From: JAWKOK01 sp963765875
GTDB taxonomy: Bacteria; Chloroflexota; Anaerolineae; Caldilineales; Caldilineaceae
Reading direction: 5' to 3'
DNA length: 64,000 nt
Assembly (NCBI GenBank): GCA_963765875.1
Contig: CAVXYK010000010.1
Location: forward strand, 62,001-126,000
Shown here: positions 35,507 through 45,824 of the stretch, piece after piece
How the letters are laid out: each line of letters begins with the position of its first letter
Position numbering within the stretch: the stretch's first letter is position 1
Program-made: the position numbers and the translations under genes
Notes under the pieces: generated by a model
What the model saw: the letters and a program-made list of their open reading frames with translations, nothing else
Database searches by the model: none
What the model was told of the DNA's origin: nothing

Positions 35507-38430
35507 ATGTCTCTAGCCGATCCCACAGTCACAGAATCATCACCGTCCATTGTATCGCCCACAGTTGAGGGCCGGATAGGCGCGCCGCTCAAGCAGGGTG
35601 GACGCCGATGGCTGCGGCCTTTTCACAAGCTTGCGGGCATCGTACAGGTGGTGCTCCACCGCATGTGGTACCACTTTGGCCTGACGTTGCTGGCCCTCTT
35701 CGGCGTCGTCCTGGCCGTGGGTCTGGTGACCAGCGCCAGCTTCTTTGCTCAGGCCGTAGACACGGTCATGCTGCGGCGTGAGATGAACGAATATACTGCC
35801 ATCACCGGCCGGCCGCCCTTCTTTTCGCGAGTCTTTTCGCCTTCATCCCAGGCCGTTCCGCTGTCTATGGAACGCGTTGAGATATTGGGGGCGCAGCTTG
35901 CCGATCGTTTTTCGCGCGAGATCGGCTTGCCCCAGAAGTGGGTCACTTGGCAGACAAACAGCGGCTTGCTCGAATTGCGTGATCTTGACGATGAATATGG
36001 GGATGACGCCGAGGAACTGAATATCGTCACGCTCGGCGATACCTTGGGCGATATCTCCGATCAGATCACGATTGTCGAAGGCGGCGCCATTGGCGAAGGG
36101 GCATCCGGTGAACATCTGGAACTCTGGATCCATGCGAATCTGGCTGACAAAACAGGGCTCCAGGTCGGCGAAGAGTACAACATATCTACAGAGCTGAACT
36201 TGACGGTAGTCCCCGCACGGATCGCAGGGATCTGGCGCCCCAACGATGCCGACGATCCCGATCTGGATGAACAATCCGGATCAGGCGCTGGTCGACACGC
36301 TGCTGGTGCGTCGTGACGACTACGTCAGCCATGTGGAACCGCTCTTGGAGACCAAAGTGCGTTCGGCCATTTGGCAGGTCGTGCTCGATGAAGAGGCAGT
36401 TGTCCCGGCCAATGCCTATCGCTACATTGACGGCTATGAGCGGGCCAAGATTGTCGTGCGCTCCTTCCTCCCCGATTCTCAAATCACCACGCCCACGGTA
36501 TCGCTGGACGAGTTCGTGGATCGGCAGAACTCGTTGACGACCTTGCTGCTGGGCTTCAACATCCCCGGTCTCGGTTTTCTGCTCTACTTTCTTGTGCTCA
36601 CGTCGGTGATCATCGCCTACTGGCAGCGCAGGGAAATGATGGTCATGCTCAGCCGTGGCATGACGCGCATGGACGTGCTCAACTTCACCATGGTCGATGC
36701 CGTGATCCTTTTCCTGGTCGGCCTTCCGCTCGGCCTAGGTGTGGGCGTGCTGCTGGCACGGGCCATGGGCTATGCCTCCAGCTTTCTCAGTTTCAGCGAG
36801 CGTGAGCCGTTGCCGATCTCCCTCTATGGCGTCAGTATTCCCCTGATTTTCATCACTTTTGTGGTTTTTCTTGTCGCCAAACTCTGGGCGACCTCGATGG
36901 GCAATTGGCGCGGCCTCGCATCACAGAGCGGCGAACACTACCGGCCCATCAGCGCGCCCTTCTGGTACCGAAACTATCTCGATATCATCCTACTGATTCC
37001 TGCCTGGTACGCCTACCAGCAGCTGCTTGATCAGGGATCGCTTGCGCTGCTGGTTCAGGATCGACCGGAAGAACTCTACAGTGACCCGTTGCTGGTGCTG
37101 GCGCCGGCCCTTTTTATCGTGGTGCTCTCGTTGGTCAGCATGCGGATATTTAGAGCGGCTATGTACGTGCTGGATCGGCTGGCCAAGTGGGTGCGTTCGC
37201 CTTCGCTCTATATGGCCATGCGCCAATTGGGGCGCCACAGTCATACCTACATCAATCCGCTGCTCCTCGTGGTCGTCTCGCTTGGCGCTGGGCGTCTACA
37301 CGCTCTCGATGGCCGCCAGCCTCGATCAGTGGCTGATCGACCGCATCTATTACCAGACGGGCGCGGATCTCTCGTTTGAACCGATGCGCGAGAGTGATAT
37401 GTATGGCAGCGGAGAGACGATGGCAAGCGCAACCGGCGACTGGATCCCGCCCATTGATGAGTTCAAGGAATTGCCGGGGGTTGAGGCGGCAACGCGTATA
37501 GGCGACTACACGGCGGAGATCAAACTAGCAACCGGAAGCCAGCGGGCGCGGTTTATCGGTATCGATCGCATCGACTTTGATAAAGCCGCCTGGTTCCGTG
37601 ACGATTTCGCATACGAGCCGCTAGGATCGCTGATGAACCGTCTGGCCTCTGCCCCCCAGAGCATTTTGGTATCGCGTGAGTTCTTGGAAGAGAACGCCCT
37701 GCGTATCGGCGATCCGATCACGATCGACGTCTTTCCTGAATCGGGCGCGCGGCTGTCGGGGTTGTTCTTGGTGGCCGGCCTCTACGAGCACTTCCCCACA
37801 AGCGACCCCGATGAAGTCGTCATCATCGGCAACCTCGATCACATCTTCTCATTCTTCGGCGTGACCATGCCCCACAATATCTGGCTACAATTGGAGGACG
37901 GCGCAGAGCCGACGGGCGTACTTGCGACTATTGACGATGAGATGGGTTTGGTACCCCTGAACAAGCAGGATGCCAGTGCGATCTTGCTTGAGGAGCAGGC
38001 TAAGATGGAGCGGGTCGGCGTTTTCGGCACACTCTCGGTCAGTTTTGTGGCCGCAACTGTGATGGCTGCGCTAGGCCTGCTCACCTACACCTACGCTTCG
38101 CTTCAGGAACGGCGCCAACAGTTTGCCGTTGTGCGCGCTGTCGGCCTCTATCACAACCAGGTCATTCGCCAGGTCGCCATCGAATATACGATTCTGATGA
38201 TATTCGGCGCCATCGCAGGCATTGCCATCGGCACATTGGCGGCCATCCTGTTCGTCCCACTCTTCCGCGTCGTCGGCGGGGCCGCGCCCCAGCCTCCGCT
38301 CATTCCCATCGTCGCCGCAACCGAGGTCATTCCGCTGGCCGTCAGCTTCATCGGCGTCATGCTCGTGGCAGAGCTGGTCATCATTGGCGTGGCGTTGAAG
38401 GGGAGGTTGTTCACGGCATTGCGGATGTGA
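35507..38430 (+). CDS. Large FtsX-type ABC transporter permease, frameshifted twice
   Basis: Three overlapping frames give one protein of about 970 residues: 35507 to about 36260 (first membrane segment LTLLALFGVVLAVGLVTSAS plus extracytoplasmic domain), to about 37285 (FtsX block with LLYFLVLTSVIIAYWQRREM), then to 38430 (second extracytoplasmic domain and terminal FtsX block FVAATVMAALGLLTYTYASL ... QFAVVRAVGLYHNQVIRQV). One extra G at about 36260 and one at about 37285 account for the shifts. Two FtsX blocks match MacB/LolC-like export systems; the ATPase is not adjacent. Confidence 0.83.
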
Positions 38431-38546
38431 GGGCTGCCACGTACTGCTTGCTGCGTGAGGGCTTCTCGTGAGGTCTGTGGAGAGGGATGCCTGTTGGGAT
38501 CGACACGATCAGAGATTGACAACGCACTCCAATGCGACATGCTTTT

Positions 38547-38622
38547 CACGCAGCACGCAGCACGCAGCACGCAGCACGCAGCACGCAGCACGCAGCACGC
38601 AGCACGCAGCACGCAGCACGCA
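38547..38622. repeat. Heptanucleotide tandem repeat (CACGCAG)n
   Basis: About 11 perfect copies of CACGCAG between the FtsX-type gene and the 3' end of the enolase-superfamily gene on the opposite strand. No gene covers it. Perfect copies suggest a variable-number locus. Confidence 0.9.
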
Positions 38623-38636
38623 CAGCAACTCTCTTC

Positions 38637-39842
38637 CTACAACCGAATCTCCTGCTTGCTCCAGCTATCGCCCAGCGACGCCATGCCGACCGCTTTGCCT
38701 TCGCCGTCGCTGACGATAGCGGTCAGATCTGCTCGTTGTCGAATGTCCGGATGCAGGTCGACGCCTAGACCCGGTCGGTCGGGCGGCAGGGCAAGACAGC
38801 CGTCCTCGACAGTCACATCGACGTCGGTCAACTCACGGAAGTACGTTCGATAGAAGGCGCGCACACTCTCCAGTTCAAACAGATTGGGAATGTGGGACGC
38901 AACATGCAGGGATGCCATGTGTGCAATCGGACCGCCGGCGTTGTGGAGCATGATGGGCAGCCCGAAGGCCTCGGCCATGCCGGCGATGCGCACTGTCTCG
39001 GCGATGCCGCCGGTCCAGGCCAGATCGGTGTTCAGGATCTGGCTGGCGCCCTCGACGATCCAATCGCGCAGTTGCCAGCGGCTCAACAGCGTTTCACTGC
39101 CCACGATGGGGATCTTGATCGATTGGCTCAGCCTTTTGATCTCCTGGAAGTCGACCGCGGGCAGTGCGTCCTCCATGAAGTAGATGTTGTGGGGTTCCAG
39201 CGCGTAACCGATCTGCTCGGCGGCCATGCGGTTCCAGCGGAAGTGCATCTCGATGCCGATGCGGAAATTCTCACCCATCGCCTCTCGGATGCGACGCACC
39301 GGCTCCAGCCCGGCCTCAATCTCCTCGCGGCTGATGGTCTGGCCCATGGAGCGCACACTGTAGGTGTCGAAGGGCCAGATCTTCATGCCCCGTGAGCCCG
39401 TTTCGTACAATTCCTGGGCCAGGCTGCCGGCATCCTCATGCCAGCGTGTGAAATCATCGTAGGGGCCGTGGCCGATGCACGTGTTGTAGGTGCTGATCTT
39501 GTCGCGCACCGGACCGCCTAACAGCCGGAAGACCGGCGTGTTCAGGCTCTTGCCCAGGATGTCCCACAGCGCCATCTCCACGGCCGAGAGCGCACGTAGC
39601 TCGGCCCCGGCAAAGCCGTGAAATAGGATGCTGTTGAAGCAGAAGTTCCACAGCCGCTGAATGTCGCGCGGGTCGTTGCCCAGCAGCAGCGGGGCCAGCG
39701 TACCGTGCAGCGCCCCGCGCGATCCCGGCACCTTGTCATAGGTCTCGCCCAGTCCCACGATGCCTTCATCCGCGTGGACGAGAACAAAGAGCAGGCGCGG
39801 CAATTCATCAAATGTCAATGATTCGATCTTGGTGATTTTCAT
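38637..39842 (-). CDS. Mandelate racemase/muconate lactonizing enzyme family protein, paralog 3
   Basis: 401 residues, single intact frame: ALSAVEMALWDILGKSLNTP, RGMKIWPFD (lysine region), RIGIEMHFRWNRMAAEQI (first metal ligand E), FMEDALPAV, VGSETLLSRW, and LHNAGGPIAHMASLH. The stop lies 14 bases from the heptamer repeat. Closest in pattern to gluconate/galactonate-type dehydratases; the substrate is unknown. Confidence 0.92.
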   Translation of the reverse strand: MKITKIESLTFDELPRLLFVLVHADEGIVGLGETYDKVPGSRGALHGTLAPLLLGNDPRDIQRLWNFCFNSILFHGFAGAELRALSAVEMALWDILGKSLNTPVFRLLGGPVRDKISTYNTCIGHGPYDDFTRWHEDAGSLAQELYETGSRGMKIWPFDTYSVRSMGQTISREEIEAGLEPVRRIREAMGENFRIGIEMHFRWNRMAAEQIGYALEPHNIYFMEDALPAVDFQEIKRLSQSIKIPIVGSETLLSRWQLRDWIVEGASQILNTDLAWTGGIAETVRIAGMAEAFGLPIMLHNAGGPIAHMASLHVASHIPNLFELESVRAFYRTYFRELTDVDVTVEDGCLALPPDRPGLGVDLHPDIRQRADLTAIVSDGEGKAVGMASLGDSWSKQEIRL

Positions 39843-39873
39843 GGGCTATCCGTTGGTGATGGGTTCTTTCGGT

Positions 39874-39981
39874 CACAGATGGATACGGATAAAAAACGAT
39901 AGGGCACCGATAGTTCTAAGGATCGCCGGGCGAACGAAAGATATCTGTGAAAATCATTTCTTTATCTGTGTCCATCTGTGG
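39874..39981. repeat. Dispersed inverted repeat, CACAGAT type, copy 2
   Basis: CACAGATGGATACGGATAAA at the left and TTTATCTGTGTCCATCTGTG at the right pair imperfectly. Related to 15092-15203. Confidence 0.7.
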
Positions 39982-40005
39982 CAAATCTTTTATCCCTACA
40001 CGACC

Positions 40006-40296
40006 CTACTGACAAAGCTCTGCCACAATCTCATCCCACTCCTCGGCCAGCGTGGCCTGCGAGTGGGGGCGTCCGGCCTTGCGATACCAGTACCCGGCGT
40101 TGAACTCATCGCCTTCGACGCGGTGGAGGTAGGCGTGGACCCAGGCGCCGTTGCGGTCGTCCTGGTCCTGGGCTTTGGCGTGGGCCTCATCCCAATTGCC
40201 GTTGGCGTCGTACCACATGGCTTGCAGGGCCAGGCTCGTGCCCGTGGGCGGGGCATCATCTTTTAAGGTCGCTTTGAATTCCTCAAACGTCATCAA
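40006..40296 (-). CDS. Small conserved protein of unknown function
   Basis: A 96-residue hydrophilic protein: FEEFKATLKDDAPP, LALQAMWYDANGNWDEAHAK, AWVHAYLHRVEGDEFNAGYW, YRKAGRPHSQATLAEEWDEI. Aromatic and His-rich helices of this kind are found in a small conserved family with no known role. Good AAAGGAG ribosome site. A truncated copy with a stop codon is at 44857-44991. Confidence 0.8.
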   Translation of the reverse strand: MMTFEEFKATLKDDAPPTGTSLALQAMWYDANGNWDEAHAKAQDQDDRNGAWVHAYLHRVEGDEFNAGYWYRKAGRPHSQATLAEEWDEIVAELCQ

Positions 40297-40409
40297 TTTT
40301 CTCCTTTACCGCATAGCCAAAACACATTTGCGTCCCAGCAATTTGAATATGGCATTCGGCTGCCGATCCGCACGCTCCGCGTTCTAGCCTTTCTCTCTTC
40401 GACAGCCTG

Positions 40410-41450
40410 CTAGGCGACTAATTCCACGCCCCTGCCTGTCTCACCCATAACAGTCAAGAATCGATGTTCGATGTCTGCAAGCAACGGTTCGATATTCTTT
40501 CCTTGCAGAGGAATCTGTCCGCCGGCCATGGTGCCGTGTCCGCCGGCTTTACCGGGCGGGACAATGAGTTGTTGAATCGTTTTGCCCGCATGTTGGCCGG
40601 TCAGTTCGGTACGCAACGAAATATGAAGCGTGTCTCCGTGTTGTCCTAGGCAAAGCGCAGCATGGGCGTCCTGGAAGCGGATTAGGATATCAGCCATTTC
40701 AGCCGTGAAGTCGGGTTGTGTAACCAAGCCAAGGCGGACTACGATCACTTGCCCAAACACGCGGGCCGCTTGCAGCCCACGGCTAAAAGATTGGAAGTAT
40801 TCACGGCTCAAGCCGGCCAGTTCCACCCTGGACAATTCCTGATGGTCCAAGCTATGGAGCAAATCTAAAAAGGTCACCTCATCGGCGGGTGAGGCGCCTC
40901 GCGAAAGGCTGCGTGTGTCGGTCTTGAGCCCATAAAACATCGCAGTAGCCAAGATTGGGTCGGGGTGGATTCCTGCAGCTTCCAGATACTGGAACAACAT
41001 TGTGGCCGTTGACCCCATCTCCATACGAATATCGGAATACGTCACTGGAAAGATCGTATCCCGAACAGGATAATGGTGATCGATCACAATATGTCTGGGA
41101 TGAACTGTGTTGAGACGATTGTTCCCGGCTCCCGGTTGCGTATCTACCTGGGCGATAGCGGTGTATTCCCTAAAATCAGGTAATGTATCGCTGTGTTCCC
41201 ATTCCGGGGTCAAGCGTTTGAGTACAGCTTTGTTCTCTGCACGGGCAACCAATCCGCTGTAAACGAGTCGCGCTGGGATCCCCCACGCTTCTCGAAACAA
41301 GGTTGCTAATGCCTTTCCGGAAGCCAGCGCATCGGGGTCAGGGTTATCATGTGTCAGGATGAGTACAGGGCCGCCTCCTGCTATCGAGCGTAATTCGTCC
41401 AGGTTGATCTGAAGAATCGGGTTTGCCAATTCAAAGATGAGGTTGCTCAT
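40410..41450 (-). CDS. DHH-family phosphoesterase (NrnA/RecJ-like)
   Basis: 347 residues from MSNLIFELANPILQ. Catalytic motifs: LTHDNPDPDALASG (motif I), AQVDTQPG (II), VIDHHYPV (III, the DHH box), GLKTDTRSL (IV), and the DHHA1 C-terminal GGHGTMAGGQ substrate loop. Members degrade nanoRNA, pAp or cyclic dinucleotides with Mn2+. Stands alone on the minus strand. Confidence 0.92.
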   Translation of the reverse strand: MSNLIFELANPILQINLDELRSIAGGGPVLILTHDNPDPDALASGKALATLFREAWGIPARLVYSGLVARAENKAVLKRLTPEWEHSDTLPDFREYTAIAQVDTQPGAGNNRLNTVHPRHIVIDHHYPVRDTIFPVTYSDIRMEMGSTATMLFQYLEAAGIHPDPILATAMFYGLKTDTRSLSRGASPADEVTFLDLLHSLDHQELSRVELAGLSREYFQSFSRGLQAARVFGQVIVVRLGLVTQPDFTAEMADILIRFQDAHAALCLGQHGDTLHISLRTELTGQHAGKTIQQLIVPPGKAGGHGTMAGGQIPLQGKNIEPLLADIEHRFLTVMGETGRGVELVA

Positions 41451-42775
41451 TCTAGGTTTCTCGAATCCGCATGTTGGCTGGGCACATTGTGAACTCATCA
41501 CTCGCTGATTCTGTATTCATCATGCGAACCCATCCCAAGCACAAATCATAATTGTGTGGTTATCAGTAAGCGTCCAACGCCTTGCTGGAAGGCGCGATTG
41601 GCCCGGTCTATTCTTGATCTTTCGTGGTAACTGAGATTGGTTCGGAACAGCTGTCGAAGCACCCTCATTGTAACCAAGGTTGGGGGCGGCAGCAAAGGAG
41701 TCAAACCTCTCGGTCTGGGCCCGCTGAACGATGTCAGCGTTCGCCTGTTCTCCATCCGAACGCCAGAGTGCCTATAATGCGCCGTCGTCACTACATTATA
41801 CACTCTGATGAGGTAGGAGTATCTTTTCGAAATGTCGTGGTGGGGGCGACCCTTGCCGCCGCCCGCTGCGGGTCGGGGCAAGCCCGCCCCCAACCTATTG
41901 AGAAGACACATAATCGAACCATGAAGACATCACGAAAGCGCAGATCCGGTCGCTGAAGATTTCATCGAGGATACCGGAATCGGAATGGCCTTGATACGCT
42001 CCAGTTGCTATTGGCGTTGTACCCATGGCCGGCAGGGCCAGATCTGTGCTGGCTAAGTGTTGAAATCTGTATTGTTTTGCTCAACAGACATAGCGTTCTC
42101 TCCTTGTCCAGTTTGGCGTATAGTCCTCGGCAGAAAATAGGGCGAGGTTTCTCGGCTGGAGGGTGGCGAAGCATTGCGGCCCTAACTCAACCGGGACATA
42201 CTCGGTTTGTGTTTGGGCGCCATTGGCGGCGCCCGCTGAAGCCTAGCATTAAGAAGAAGCGTCGCCAACTCGCCACTTCCGTTGCGTACCGACCGGATCC
42301 AGCGTTCAAGCTCTGGATCCACCTTCGATCTGCCTCGACGGTCATCGGGATTGTGCATCTATTTCCGTCGTACCAAGGGTGATGCCAGCGCAGAACGGTC
42401 TCCGGCAGGAAAATGCAAGTGACCCGACTCACAGGCTCTGAGACGAAATGACGGGGACCAATTATCTCAATTGTGAGTCGCGTAACACAATGCCCTGAAC
42501 AAATGCTGTATACTATCTTTGCGGTCGACGGCTCGCTATTCGTGTACTACCGTCCGGTAGAAAGGACTGTCACTCACTTTCTCAATATGCTTGGTTTGAT
42601 CGACAAACTTTCACAGCTATGAAATCTACTGTGCGATAAGCCAATGTCACCGATCCGCATTCCATTTTGAATGCAGCCAGAATATAGTCGATAGTGGAAT
42701 AGCATGAGCTGTTTTCTATGAGAAGTTTCTGTATTCATGCGAGTTGTCACATTAATGTACTGAAAGGAAAGTTCA
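41451..42775. other. Long stretch without a convincing gene
   Basis: Open frames here look random. Contents: a GC-rich palindrome at about 41841-41892 (GGGGGCGACCCTTGCC / GGGGCAAGCCCGCCCCC), a GGGCGCCATTGGCGGCGCCC-like stem at about 42210, and TATAAT-like boxes at about 41774. An ORF of 39 codons at 42503-42622 (MLYTIFAVDGSLFVYYRPVE...) looks protein-like but has no ribosome site I trust; it may be the remnant of a gene. Confidence 0.5.
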
Positions 42776-42997
42776 ATGATCACTCAACTACGAAAATTCG
42801 GCTTCACATCTGACGCCATGTATCTTGCCGGGCTAGCATCCATCGGTCTAAGTATTGCGATCTGGTTTTTGCGCCGCAGTGAGGATGATTCGAATGCAGA
42901 GCGCTTTGGAATCTTTGTTGGCCTATGGGCGCCTACCTTCGTTGGCTTTGCAAATGCACTAAAAGTGAGTGAAGAGAACACGCCAGAAATCGAGTAG
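42776..42997 (+). CDS. Small membrane protein of unknown function
   Basis: 73 residues with one clear membrane helix (YLAGLASIGLSIAIWFL) followed by a charged loop (RRSEDDSNAER) and a second hydrophobic stretch (FGIFVGLWAPTFVGFANAL). A good ribosome site (GAAAGGAAAG) precedes the ATG. No family recognised. Confidence 0.65.
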   Translation: MITQLRKFGFTSDAMYLAGLASIGLSIAIWFLRRSEDDSNAERFGIFVGLWAPTFVGFANALKVSEENTPEIE

Positions 42998-43060
42998 CTC
43001 ACGTTTTACAACTGTAAGTATTCTGATTACTGTATATTTGTTGATATGATAGCGGAATGG

Positions 43061-43114
43061 AAAAACGCCGTTTCCTAGCAATGCCCACTGGTGTCGCACA
43101 GAAACGACGTTTTT
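43061..43114. terminator. Bidirectional stem between convergent genes
   Basis: AAAAACGCCGTTTC pairs with GAAACGACGTTTTT (one mismatch); T5 on either strand. Sits between the plus-strand gene ending at 42997 and the minus-strand gene ending at 43144. Confidence 0.6.
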
Positions 43115-43143
43115 CACATTTCATCATCATCTTGACCAATATG

Positions 43144-43920
43144 CTAATGGTTGAAATTGCCTGTGGCGGTGCTCCCACACAGGCTATCGGCCAGTTCGCC
43201 GATAGCATCGGCAAGGGCGACAACCTCCGGCTTGTCTGCAAGACAGCCGGAATCCAGACCCAGGCTGTCTGAATCGCCTTCCACATTCCATCCGACCGAG
43301 AGTCTGAGATCGTCCTCAGGCGTGCGACAAGCGGGGCCGGCAGTGACCATTACTGCTTGGACTCGCAGCAATAGAGCCTCCAGATCGGTCTCGGATGGCT
43401 CGACAACGCAGCGTTCATAGTTGGGGCCCCAGTCCACCAGGGTTAATTCTGGAATACCGGAAAACAGTTTGGCCTCGATGAAGGGAAAGGGTCGTTCGTC
43501 GGGCGGTATCGCGTCCAGGATTTCTTGGGTATGGTTTATCCTCATGTTTACCCTGAAGAAGGGCTGGAAATCCTGCTTGAGAATCGGTTCTGGTGTTGGC
43601 TCACGCTCCGGTGCTGTGAGCACAAGACCTGCGTAGGTTAGGCCGGCTACCACCACAACAACGCCGATCCATATCCACTGGACACGCAAAGACAACAGAA
43701 CCACGATCAATGCGCTAACGACCAGGCTCGCCAACGCCCCGACCATTATGCCACCAAGGACATCGGCAACGCCGCCAAGCCCCATGTCGACGTCGACGAA
43801 GAGCTTGACCCACAGGATACCAAGCGCCGTGCCGGCAAAGAGATTTGCTACCACCACAACAAGCCCAGTGGCGATATGCTGAAACCAGCTGACTTCCTTA
43901 CTGCTCACATCCTCTTTCAA
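43144..43920 (-). CDS. Membrane protein of unknown function with a C-terminal soluble domain
   Basis: 258 residues. Three membrane segments in the first 105 residues (ATGLVVVVANLFAGTALGIL, GIMVGALASLVVSALIVVLL, WIWIGVVVVVAGLTYAGLVL), then a soluble domain of about 150 residues with four Cys (CVV, CRT, GCLADKP, LCG) and acidic patches. No family recognised. Single gene. Confidence 0.72.
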   Translation of the reverse strand: MKEDVSSKEVSWFQHIATGLVVVVANLFAGTALGILWVKLFVDVDMGLGGVADVLGGIMVGALASLVVSALIVVLLSLRVQWIWIGVVVVVAGLTYAGLVLTAPEREPTPEPILKQDFQPFFRVNMRINHTQEILDAIPPDERPFPFIEAKLFSGIPELTLVDWGPNYERCVVEPSETDLEALLLRVQAVMVTAGPACRTPEDDLRLSVGWNVEGDSDSLGLDSGCLADKPEVVALADAIGELADSLCGSTATGNFNH

Positions 43921-44015
43921 CTTTGAGCCTCATTTCATTCTCGGTCCGGTCGAGATCAAAATCACGCCCGGCTTTTCAGCACCACTGACACTCAAAGTCC
44001 GCATTCACGAAATCA

Positions 44016-44828
44016 TCAATTGGCGCTTTTCAGATTCGCTTCCAAAAATGCCAACGTCTGTTGCCATGCATCTCCTGGTGTGCCAGGCTGATCGTAGTTC
44101 TCCTCATCGAGGAAACCATGACCCACGCCGGAGTATATTGTGATCTCATTTGGCACATTCAAACTGTTGAGCGCAGCCTCGAATTCCAGTACCTCTTCGG
44201 GGAAAATCTGCTGATCTTCTTCTGCAAAAATGCCCAGCACCGGCTGCCCATCGGTCAATGGGCGCAGCAACTCTGGATCAGTCACGACAGCGCCATAGTA
44301 CATGATGGTGACGGCCAAATTTTCCGACTGGCGCAAGCCCAGTTGGAGCGAATGGCCGCCGCCAAAGCAGAATCCCATCGTCGCCACTTTGTCGGGGTCG
44401 GTGCTCTCTAGTTCACGCAGAAAGGCAAGCCCCGCATCCAGATCGCCAGTTATCTGTGCTTCGGGCGTTGTCGTCACGAGCCAGATCGCGCGTGGAATCG
44501 ACTCTGTCACACTGCCGCGATAGGCGTCTGCGGCCAGCACGACATATCCTTGCTCAGCCAACGCATCGGCCAAGATCGTGATACCCTCATTGAGTCCCCA
44601 CCATTCGTGAATTAGCAGGATCGCCGGGTGTGGGCCGGGTGTGTCCGGCTCAGCAAGATAGCCAATCAACGTGTTTCCAGCCTCGTCGGTGAAGGTAACA
44701 TTGGCAAGCTCTGCGCTAGAGGCAGACGTAACTGAATCATAGACGATGAAGCCGGCGAAGACCGCTACAAGTGCAAAAGCCACAGCAACTACGCCAAGCA
44801 AAATGCGCTTAAGCCATTTCCAAATCAT
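44016..44828 (-). CDS. Membrane-anchored dienelactone hydrolase family protein
   Basis: 270 residues from MIWKWLKRILLGVVAVAFAL, a signal anchor. Alpha/beta-hydrolase fold with the dienelactone-hydrolase nucleophile elbow MGFCFGGGHS (Cys nucleophile), Asp in IFAEEDQQI and His in GVGHGFL; LLIHEWWGLNEGI is the typical oxyanion strand. Hydrolyses lactones or esters outside the cytoplasm (inference from the anchor). Confidence 0.9.
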   Translation of the reverse strand: MIWKWLKRILLGVVAVAFALVAVFAGFIVYDSVTSASSAELANVTFTDEAGNTLIGYLAEPDTPGPHPAILLIHEWWGLNEGITILADALAEQGYVVLAADAYRGSVTESIPRAIWLVTTTPEAQITGDLDAGLAFLRELESTDPDKVATMGFCFGGGHSLQLGLRQSENLAVTIMYYGAVVTDPELLRPLTDGQPVLGIFAEEDQQIFPEEVLEFEAALNSLNVPNEITIYSGVGHGFLDEENYDQPGTPGDAWQQTLAFLEANLKSAN

Positions 44829-44856
44829 AGTTTTCCTTTGTTTCGATGCAAACCTC

Positions 44857-44991
44857 ATCCCACTCCCGGCCAGCGTGGCCAGCGAATGGGGATGCCCGGC
44901 TTTTCGTTACCAGTAGCCGGTGTTGAACTCGTCGCCCTCGACACGATGGAGGCAGGCTTGGACCCAGGCGCCGGTGGCGTCGTTGCTTCGT
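44857..44991 (-). pseudogene. Truncated copy of the 96-residue protein gene at 40006
   Basis: Encodes AWVQACLHRVEGDEFNTGYW, then TAA where the other copy has TAT (Tyr), then RKAGHPHSLATLA. Only the C-terminal half is present, between two hydrolase genes; its right edge meets the stop of the alpha/beta hydrolase at 44991. Confidence 0.75.
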
Positions 44992-45809
44992 TATTCGAGC
45001 CCCTGCAGGAAGACCTGGACGCTTTGCATATACGTTGTATACGCTTCAAAGCGGACATGATGGCCGGCGCCTGGAATGTGGATGATGGTGCAGAGTGGGT
45101 TCAGCGCTTGTACCTGGGCCGCGATCGCTGGCGTAACGATCCCGCCTTTTTCCGGATCCGCAGTGACGATCAGCGTTGGACAGGTCAGCTTCGGGACCTC
45201 AGTAGACCAGTTTGCGCCCCTGACGTTTAGAATCGACAGGATGTTCGGGTCGAGTCGTTTTTTGGCCGGACACCAAGTCTGGATGACCGGCTCCGGCCAG
45301 GTGGGGTGTTCCTCGCGGGTCTGTGCAATCAATTCGTCGAGGGTCAGACGCTCGATCGTGGTGACCCAGGGAGCCATCGGATGCTCTCCCAGCCGGCTGA
45401 CCGTTTGAGCTGGTTGAGGCTGCCACCAGGGTGGATCTTCAAGCAGTAAGGCACGTGGAATTTCGGGATAGCGCACGCCCAGCTGAAAAGCCGTCATCGC
45501 GCCCATCGAATGCCCGCCAACGATTGGGCGTTCCAAGCCCAGGGCCTGGATAATCCCGGCTAGGTCGGCGGCCATATCCACGGGTTGGCCGGGTTCTACC
45601 CGTGCCGAGCGACCGTGGCCGCGGGCATCGGGCATGATGATGTCGTAGCTGGCTTCAAGGTCACCTGCGGTTTGTAGCCAACACGAACTGTCATCGGAAA
45701 AACCGTGGGCCAAAACGAGGGGCGGTTTCTGACCATCGCCCGTGCGGATATAGTGCAGACTCGCTCCATTGATGGTCAGGTCGTTCTTCGTCCAATGGGA
45801 TGGAAGCAT
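44991..45809 (-). CDS. Alpha/beta hydrolase
   Basis: 272 residues from MLPSHWTKNDLTINGASLHY. LVLAHGFSDDSSCW oxyanion strand, nucleophile elbow VGGHSMGAMTAF (Ser), Asp in VTADPEKGG, His in PGAGHHVRF. The ATG at 45809 has AGAGGAGA seven bases upstream; a GTG two codons earlier is also open. Substrate unknown (ester, epoxide or C-C bond hydrolases all fit). Confidence 0.92.
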   Translation of the reverse strand: MLPSHWTKNDLTINGASLHYIRTGDGQKPPLVLAHGFSDDSSCWLQTAGDLEASYDIIMPDARGHGRSARVEPGQPVDMAADLAGIIQALGLERPIVGGHSMGAMTAFQLGVRYPEIPRALLLEDPPWWQPQPAQTVSRLGEHPMAPWVTTIERLTLDELIAQTREEHPTWPEPVIQTWCPAKKRLDPNILSILNVRGANWSTEVPKLTCPTLIVTADPEKGGIVTPAIAAQVQALNPLCTIIHIPGAGHHVRFEAYTTYMQSVQVFLQGLE

Positions 45810-45824
45810 GGTCACTCTCCTCTT

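Noticed and set aside
38547..38622. CRISPR array
   Set aside because: The 7-base units are directly adjacent with no spacers, so it is a simple tandem repeat.
41546..42432. Several ORFs of 80-125 codons on both strands
   Set aside because: Composition looks random, there are no ribosome sites, and they overlap palindromic repeats.
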